Shown piece by piece: positions 60,242 through 64,000 of a stretch of DNA of 64,000 nt. Positions within the stretch are counted from its first letter, which is position 1; every line of letters starts with the position of its first letter. A program made the position numbers and the translations under genes. The notes below the pieces were generated by a model, which was not told the origin of the DNA, did no database searches, and worked only from the letters and a program-made list of their open reading frames with translations. Source of the stretch: Actinomycetales bacterium (lineage in GTDB: Bacteria; Actinomycetota; Actinomycetes; Actinomycetales; Microbacteriaceae); contig JAFKEN010000006.1 in assembly GCA_017308515.1 (NCBI GenBank), positions 788,479-852,478 on the forward strand, written 5' to 3'.

Positions 60242-60757
60242 GTGGCCGCCCGAACCCTCTTCGACATCCCCGTGCACGAGCTCATGCACAAGCCGGGCAC
60301 GATGCTCGAGCGCGAGCTGGAGTTCCCGAGCCCCGAGCAGTACGGCGAGGGCGCGGCCGTCGTGCGCGAGGGTGCGCCGCTCGAGATCGACGTGCGGCTC
60401 GAGGGCCTGCACGAGGGGATCCTCGCGACCGGCGAGGTGCGCACCGTCGCCCAAGGCGAGTGCGTGCGCTGCCTCGACCCCGTGAGCCTCCCCGTCGAAG
60501 TCGATTTCCAGGAGCTTTTCGCGTATTCTCCCGACGAAGCTTTCGACAACGAGGTTCACGACGATCACGTGAGTCTTGAACCCGTCGTCAGGGATGCGGT
60601 GGTGCTGTCACTGCCCTTCCAGCCGGTCTGCCGCGAGGACTGCCCCGGTCTCGATCCCGTCACGGGCGAGAAGAGGACGGGATCCGCGGACGAGGTCGCG
60701 CGCGAGGCGATCGACCCCCGCTGGGCCGCGCTCGAAGGCTTCGCCACCGAAGACTGA
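60242..60757 (+). CDS. DUF177 (YceD-family) protein
   Basis: 171 residues from GTG 60242: [27 protein letters not shown] at the start, then a Cys motif [20 protein letters not shown] near 76-95 and [15 protein letters not shown] near 130-144. The four Cys (CxxC...CxxxC) suggest metal binding. In plants and E. coli the family helps 23S rRNA processing, and it always precedes rpmF. TACACT lies 7 bases before the GTG (leaderless). rpmF follows after 38 bases. Confidence 0.93.
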   Translation: MAARTLFDIPVHELMHKPGTMLERELEFPSPEQYGEGAAVVREGAPLEIDVRLEGLHEGILATGEVRTVAQGECVRCLDPVSLPVEVDFQELFAYSPDEAFDNEVHDDHVSLEPVVRDAVVLSLPFQPVCREDCPGLDPVTGEKRTGSADEVAREAIDPRWAALEGFATED

Positions 60758-60795
60758 CCGTCGCGCGGCCGCGCGACGAGAGAAGGAAAGACACC

Positions 60796-60999
60796 ATGGC
60801 CGTTCCCAAGCGCAAGCAGTCGCGCAGCAACACGCGCTCCCGCCGTTCGCAGTGGAAGGCGGAGGCGCCCAAGCTCGTCAAGACCACCGAGAACGGCAAG
60901 ACCGTCTACCGTCTCCCGCACCGCGCGAACGTCGTCGAGGACTCGGCCGGCACCCCTCTGTACCTCGAGTACAAGGGCCGCAAGGTCGCCGACGTCTGA
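60796..60999 (+). CDS. rpmF: 50S ribosomal protein L32
   Basis: 67 residues: [21 protein letters not shown] at the start is the L32 signature. The basic tail is short and lacks the zinc-binding CxxC pairs, so this is the Cys-minus (non-zinc) form. Ribosome site GAGAAGGAAAG precedes the ATG. It sits in the usual DUF177-rpmF-rnc-mutM order. Confidence 0.97.
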   Translation: MAVPKRKQSRSNTRSRRSQWKAEAPKLVKTTENGKTVYRLPHRANVVEDSAGTPLYLEYKGRKVADV

Positions 61000-61020
61000 G
61001 TTTTCTGGTCCGCCCTGCGG

Positions 61021-61140
61021 GCGGTACCGCATGAACTCTGTTCCGGGCGTGAGGGCCGGGCGGCATCGAATGAACCCTGTTCCGGGCGTGAGCGCTTCGG
61101 GCGGCACCGCATGAACTCTGTTCCGGGCGTGAGGGCGCGG
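61021..61140. repeat. Three tandem repeats of about 40 bp between rpmF and rnc
   Basis: Units 61021-61059, 61060-61100 and 61101-61140 share the core ATGAACTCTGTTCCGGGCGT, preceded by GCGGYACCGC-like bases. Units one and three are nearly identical and unit two has about six changes. The last unit ends 2 bases before the rnc GTG. Confidence 0.88.
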
Positions 61141-61142
61141 TC

Positions 61143-61856
61143 GTGAGCGAAACGCATCCGCTGCTCGCGGCGATCGGCGTCGAGATCGGGCCCGAGCTGC
61201 TCGAGCTCGCCCTCACGCACCGCTCGTACGCCTACGAGAACTCCGGCGTGAAGCACAACGAGCGGCTCGAGTTCCTCGGCGACTCCGTGCTCGGCCAGGC
61301 CGTCACCGTCATGCTCTACCGCGAGTACCCCGACCTCGACGAAGGCGAGCTCGCCAAGCGCCGCGCGAGCCTCGTCAGCTCGGTCGCGCTCGCCGAGGTG
61401 GCGCACAACATCGGCCTCGGCGCGCACCTGCGCCTGGGCCGCGGCGAGGAGCTCACGGGCGGCCGCGAGAAGGGCTCGATCCTCGCCGACGCCGTCGAGG
61501 CGATCATCGGCGCGACCTACCTCTCCGCCGGGCCCGACGCCGCGACCGAGCTCGTGCTGCGCCTCATCGAGCCGCTCAAGGCCGAGCCGGGCCGTTTCGG
61601 CGCCGCGATGGACCCCAAGACGAGCCTCCAGGAGCTCACCACGCGCGCCGGCCACGGTCTGCCGCAGTACGAGGTCACCGACACCGGCCCGGATCACGAC
61701 AAGCACTTCACCGCCGTCGTGCGGGTCGGCGGCGACCCGGTCGCGACCGGCGAGGGATCGAGCAAGAAGCAGGCCGAGATGCAGGCCGCGCTTGCCGCCT
61801 GGGCCCTGCTGTCGTCCCCGACGGATGGCGACGGGGCCCCGCCGGCGGGCGGCTGA
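61143..61856 (+). CDS. rnc: Ribonuclease III
   Basis: 237 residues: RNase III signature ERLEFLGDSVLG (near 40-51) with acidic catalytic residues, DAVEAIIGATYLSAG (near 118-132), and a C-terminal double-stranded RNA-binding domain from DPKTSLQELTTRAG to KQAEMQAALAAW. It cuts double-stranded RNA, including rRNA precursors. GTG 61143 is very close to the upstream tandem repeat, which therefore occupies its 5' untranslated region. Confidence 0.96.
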   Translation: MSETHPLLAAIGVEIGPELLELALTHRSYAYENSGVKHNERLEFLGDSVLGQAVTVMLYREYPDLDEGELAKRRASLVSSVALAEVAHNIGLGAHLRLGRGEELTGGREKGSILADAVEAIIGATYLSAGPDAATELVLRLIEPLKAEPGRFGAAMDPKTSLQELTTRAGHGLPQYEVTDTGPDHDKHFTAVVRVGGDPVATGEGSSKKQAEMQAALAAWALLSSPTDGDGAPPAGG

Positions 61857-61922
61857 GTGACGGCGATGGTCGTCTCGGGGATGGGCCCTTCGGTCTTCGC
61901 TGGTCGACGGGACGGGGCCTGA

Positions 61923-62882
61923 GTGCCGGAGCTTCCGGAGGTCGAGGTCGTGCGGGCGGGCCTCGCGCCCGCGGTCGACGGCGCCGTCGTCGAGGGCGTC
62001 GAGGTCTTCGACGCCCGGTCCCTGCGGCGCCACCTCGGCGGGGCCGACGACTTCGCGCGCCGCCTGACGGGTGCGGTGCTCGCGAGCCCGCGTCGCCGCG
62101 GCAAGTTCCTCTGGATCCCCGTCGCCGAGCGCCCCACCACCGCCACCCGCGCCCGCCACGACCCCGCCGACCCGGCGGTCGACGAAGCGCTGCAGGTGCA
62201 CCTGGGGATGAGCGGCCAGATGCTGCTGCGCGAGGCCGGCGCACCCCACGACCGACTCACGCGCGTGGCGCTCGCGCTCGCGCACCCCGAGCACGGCGAG
62301 CTGCGCGTCGACTTCGTCGACCAGCGCATCTTCGGCGCGATGGTGCTCGAACCGCTCGTCGAGGCGGCCGACGCACCGGGGGAGCCGGGCGAGCGGATCC
62401 CCCGCAACGTCGCCCACATCGCGCGCGACCCGCTCGACGCCCGCTTCGACGACGCCCTGTTCCTGCGCCGGCTCGCCGCCAAGCGCACGACCGTGAAGCG
62501 CGCCCTGCTCGACCAGACCCTGGTCTCGGGCATCGGCAACATCTACGCCGACGAGGCGCTGTGGGCCGCGCGCCTGCACTACGACCAGCCGACCGCGAGC
62601 CTGCCGCGTCCGCGCGCCCGTGCGCTGCTCGAGGAGGTGCGCGTCGTGCTGCGTAAGGCCCTCGCGGAGGGCGGCACGAGCTTCGACTGGCAGTACCTCA
62701 ACGTCAACGGCCAGGCGGGCTACTTCGCCCACTCGCTGAACGCCTACGACCGGGCCGGGCAGCCGTGCCCGCGCTGCGGCACCCCGATCGTGCGCGAGGA
62801 CTGGATGAACCGCGGCTCCTTCCGCTGCCCCCGCTGTCAGCGTCGCCCCCGTGGGCTCGGCCCGAGCGCCCGACGCGCCTGA
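61923..62882 (+). CDS. mutM: Formamidopyrimidine-DNA glycosylase
   Basis: 319 residues, beginning PELPEVEVVRAGL with the catalytic Pro2 and Glu3; Lys in RRRGKFLWI (near 60); H2TH region ISGIGNIYADEALWAARLHY-like block near 201-220; and a zinc finger with four Cys in CPRCGTP...FRCPRCQR at the C-terminus. It removes 8-oxoguanine from DNA. About 30-45 residues longer than E. coli MutM because of inserts near residues 70-83 and 150-158. GTG 61923 is fixed by the PELPE motif. rnc ends 66 bases upstream. Confidence 0.95.
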   Translation: MPELPEVEVVRAGLAPAVDGAVVEGVEVFDARSLRRHLGGADDFARRLTGAVLASPRRRGKFLWIPVAERPTTATRARHDPADPAVDEALQVHLGMSGQMLLREAGAPHDRLTRVALALAHPEHGELRVDFVDQRIFGAMVLEPLVEAADAPGEPGERIPRNVAHIARDPLDARFDDALFLRRLAAKRTTVKRALLDQTLVSGIGNIYADEALWAARLHYDQPTASLPRPRARALLEEVRVVLRKALAEGGTSFDWQYLNVNGQAGYFAHSLNAYDRAGQPCPRCGTPIVREDWMNRGSFRCPRCQRRPRGLGPSARRA

Positions 62883-62919
62883 CGCGCCCGGCGCCCCGCG
62901 GCCTCAGCGTGTCGCGGCC

Positions 62920-63756
62920 TCAGCGCTTGACGGCGACGACCGACCAGGTCAGCGGCAGGCGCGGCTCTCCGGCGCGCATCCGGTACTCCTCGTCGTCGCC
63001 GAGCTCGAGGTGACCGGGCAGCGCGTCCCACGGCACGGCGTCGTGCTCCTCGACCGCGGCGATGTCGAGACCGGCCGCGAGGAGCGCGCCGAGCACCTCG
63101 GCGATCCCGTGGTTCCACTCGTGCGTCGTCGACTCGGGCAGCTCGCCGGGGATCTCGACGTAGGTGTCGGATCCGATGAACACGAGCGGCTCCTCGTGCT
63201 CGAAGTAGCCGTAGCGGGCGACGAGCGCGTCGGGGCGGGTCTCGTCGAGCGTCCACATCAGCGGATGCCCCTCGCGGAACACGAGGCGCCCGCCGGGCCG
63301 CAGCAGCGCGGCGATCTGCTCGGCCCACGGCGCCACGCGCGGCAGCCAGCCGAGCACGCCGATGCCGGTGTAGACGAGGTCGAAGGAGGCGGGTTCGAGC
63401 GCCACGCTCGCGCGGTAGACGTCGGACTCGACGTAGCGGATCGGCGCCCCCGCGGCCTCGGCGAGTCGGCGCGCCTCGGCGAGGGAGGCGGGGGAGAAGT
63501 CGAGCCCCGTCACGCGCGCGCCGAGCCGGTGAAGCGAGAGGGTGTCGGTGCCGATGTGGCACTGCAGGTGCACCGCGTCGAGCCCGCGGATGTCGCCCAG
63601 CCGCGGCAGGTCGTACCGCACGACCCCCGAGAGCAGCTCGGGGTCGTCGACGTAGCGATGCGAGCCGTAGCCGAGGGCGTGCTGAGCGGCGCGGCCGTCC
63701 CAGTGGGCGCGGTTGAGGCGCAGGTACTCGGGTTCCTCCCGCTCGGGGTCGCTCAC
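62920..63756 (-). CDS. Class I SAM-dependent methyltransferase
   Basis: 278 residues from GTG 63756. VHLQCHIGTDTLSLHRLGARVTGLDFSPASLAEARRLA (about 55-92) is motif I and the following acidic strand; FDLVYTGIGVLGWLPRVAPWAEQIAALLRPGGRLVF (about 119-154) is motifs II-III. The family contains many small-molecule methyltransferases; substrate unknown. The GTG overlaps the stop of the upstream acetyltransferase by 4 bases, so they form a unit. The longer frame to 63966 is a shadow of the acetyltransferase. Confidence 0.88.
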   Translation of the reverse strand: MSDPEREEPEYLRLNRAHWDGRAAQHALGYGSHRYVDDPELLSGVVRYDLPRLGDIRGLDAVHLQCHIGTDTLSLHRLGARVTGLDFSPASLAEARRLAEAAGAPIRYVESDVYRASVALEPASFDLVYTGIGVLGWLPRVAPWAEQIAALLRPGGRLVFREGHPLMWTLDETRPDALVARYGYFEHEEPLVFIGSDTYVEIPGELPESTTHEWNHGIAEVLGALLAAGLDIAAVEEHDAVPWDALPGHLELGDDEEYRMRAGEPRLPLTWSVVAVKR

Positions 63757-64000
63757 GCCAGGTCCTTCCGCCAGGCGCCCTCGTAGCCGATCGGCTCGAA
63801 GCCGAGGGCCTCGTTGACCGAGAGCATGTGCCGGTTCTCCTCCGCGTTCCAGGTCACCACGCTCGGGCGGGCCGGGCCGTCGTGGGCGAGGCTCTGCAGG
63901 TTCGCGGCCTTGAGGCGCATTCCGAGCCGGTGGCCGCGGTGCTCGCGCAGCACGAGCGTCGCCCACTGGCTGACCGGGCGGGTCGCCCGGTCGGAGACCA
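63753..64000 (-). CDS. GNAT-family N-acetyltransferase (5' partial at window edge)
   Basis: The C-terminal 81 or so residues are visible; the frame is open to the right edge. VSQWATLVLREHRGHRLGMRLKAANLQ carries the acetyl-CoA pyrophosphate loop (R-G-H-R-L-G form), followed by VVTWNAEENRHMLSVNEALGFEPIGYE, the usual Asn-x-x-M-x-x-x-N-x-x-L-G-F end of GNATs. Substrate unknown. Coupled with the methyltransferase downstream. Confidence 0.85.
   Translation of the reverse strand, partial: VSDRATRPVSQWATLVLREHRGHRLGMRLKAANLQSLAHDGPARPSVVTWNAEENRHMLSVNEALGFEPIGYEGAWRKDLA

Noticed and set aside
57208-60549. 1113-codon minus-strand frame
   Set aside because: Runs antisense through the binding protein, aminotransferase and DUF177 genes, all of which are well supported.

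Overview
The window is very GC-rich chromosomal DNA from an actinobacterium, most likely a Micrococcales member close to Microbacteriaceae. This rests on gene order (leuCD-murA-plsC-gpsA-ddl-DUF3515-thiL, recG/rsmD/coaD, DUF177-rpmF-rnc-mutM), a fused CydDC exporter, F420 enzymes including an Fgd-type glucose-6-phosphate dehydrogenase, and many leaderless genes with a TAnnnT-like -10 box 6-7 bases before the start codon. I assigned genus-level identity to nothing.

Layout. 0-9 kb: a stress and redox block with a universal stress protein (cut by the left edge), a PPOX-fold protein, a BlaI/M56 regulator-protease pair, and the cytochrome bd oxidase genes cydA, cydB and fused cydDC. 9-14.7 kb: tRNA-Gln, a TauE/SafE permease, a metallo-beta-lactamase-fold hydrolase, a CsoR-type repressor with a clear operator coupled to a His-rich CPH-type copper ATPase, a 2TM protein, a diacylglycerol-kinase-like protein and tRNA-Glu. 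14.79-18.39 kb: a small AT-richer island inserted at the 3' end of tRNA-Glu, bounded by a perfect 27-bp direct repeat and holding only three genes (nucleoside-deoxyribosyltransferase-like, PEP-synthase/ATP-grasp-like, eight-helix membrane protein) and no visible integrase. This is the best candidate for an undescribed system, possibly defence. 18.4-23.5 kb: two tandem paralogous membrane proteins, an SRAP-family DNA-crosslink peptidase, a prepilin peptidase, a TerC protein behind a probable yybP-ykoY manganese riboswitch, and a second 2TM protein.

23.5-37.4 kb is core biosynthesis: a leucine-rich leader peptide ahead of leuCD, then murA, an acyltransferase, EI24 protein, gpsA, ddl, DUF3515 lipoprotein, thiL, a flavodoxin-like protein, rsmD, recG and coaD. 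37.5-60.2 kb is accessory metabolism lying between coaD and the DUF177-rpmF-rnc-mutM cluster, which are usually close together. It contains F420 functions (cofE, cofC, cofD, fgd, two further luciferase-like oxidoreductases, and a three-gene ABC cassette next to cofC/cofD that probably imports an F420 precursor), a MoxR/DUF58/transglutaminase operon, and a reductive-pyrimidine or hydantoin catabolism operon (beta-ureidopropionase, dihydropyrimidinase, luciferase-like oxidoreductase, NMT1/THI5-type ABC importer, class III aminotransferase). 60.2-64 kb: DUF177, rpmF, rnc and mutM, with a three-copy tandem repeat between rpmF and rnc, then a methyltransferase and a GNAT acetyltransferase cut by the right edge.

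How the parts connect: Fgd would reduce F420 for the luciferase-like oxidoreductases, one of which sits inside the pyrimidine operon; CofC, CofD, CofE and the ABC cassette would make or salvage the cofactor. No FO synthase and no dihydropyrimidine dehydrogenase are visible in the window.
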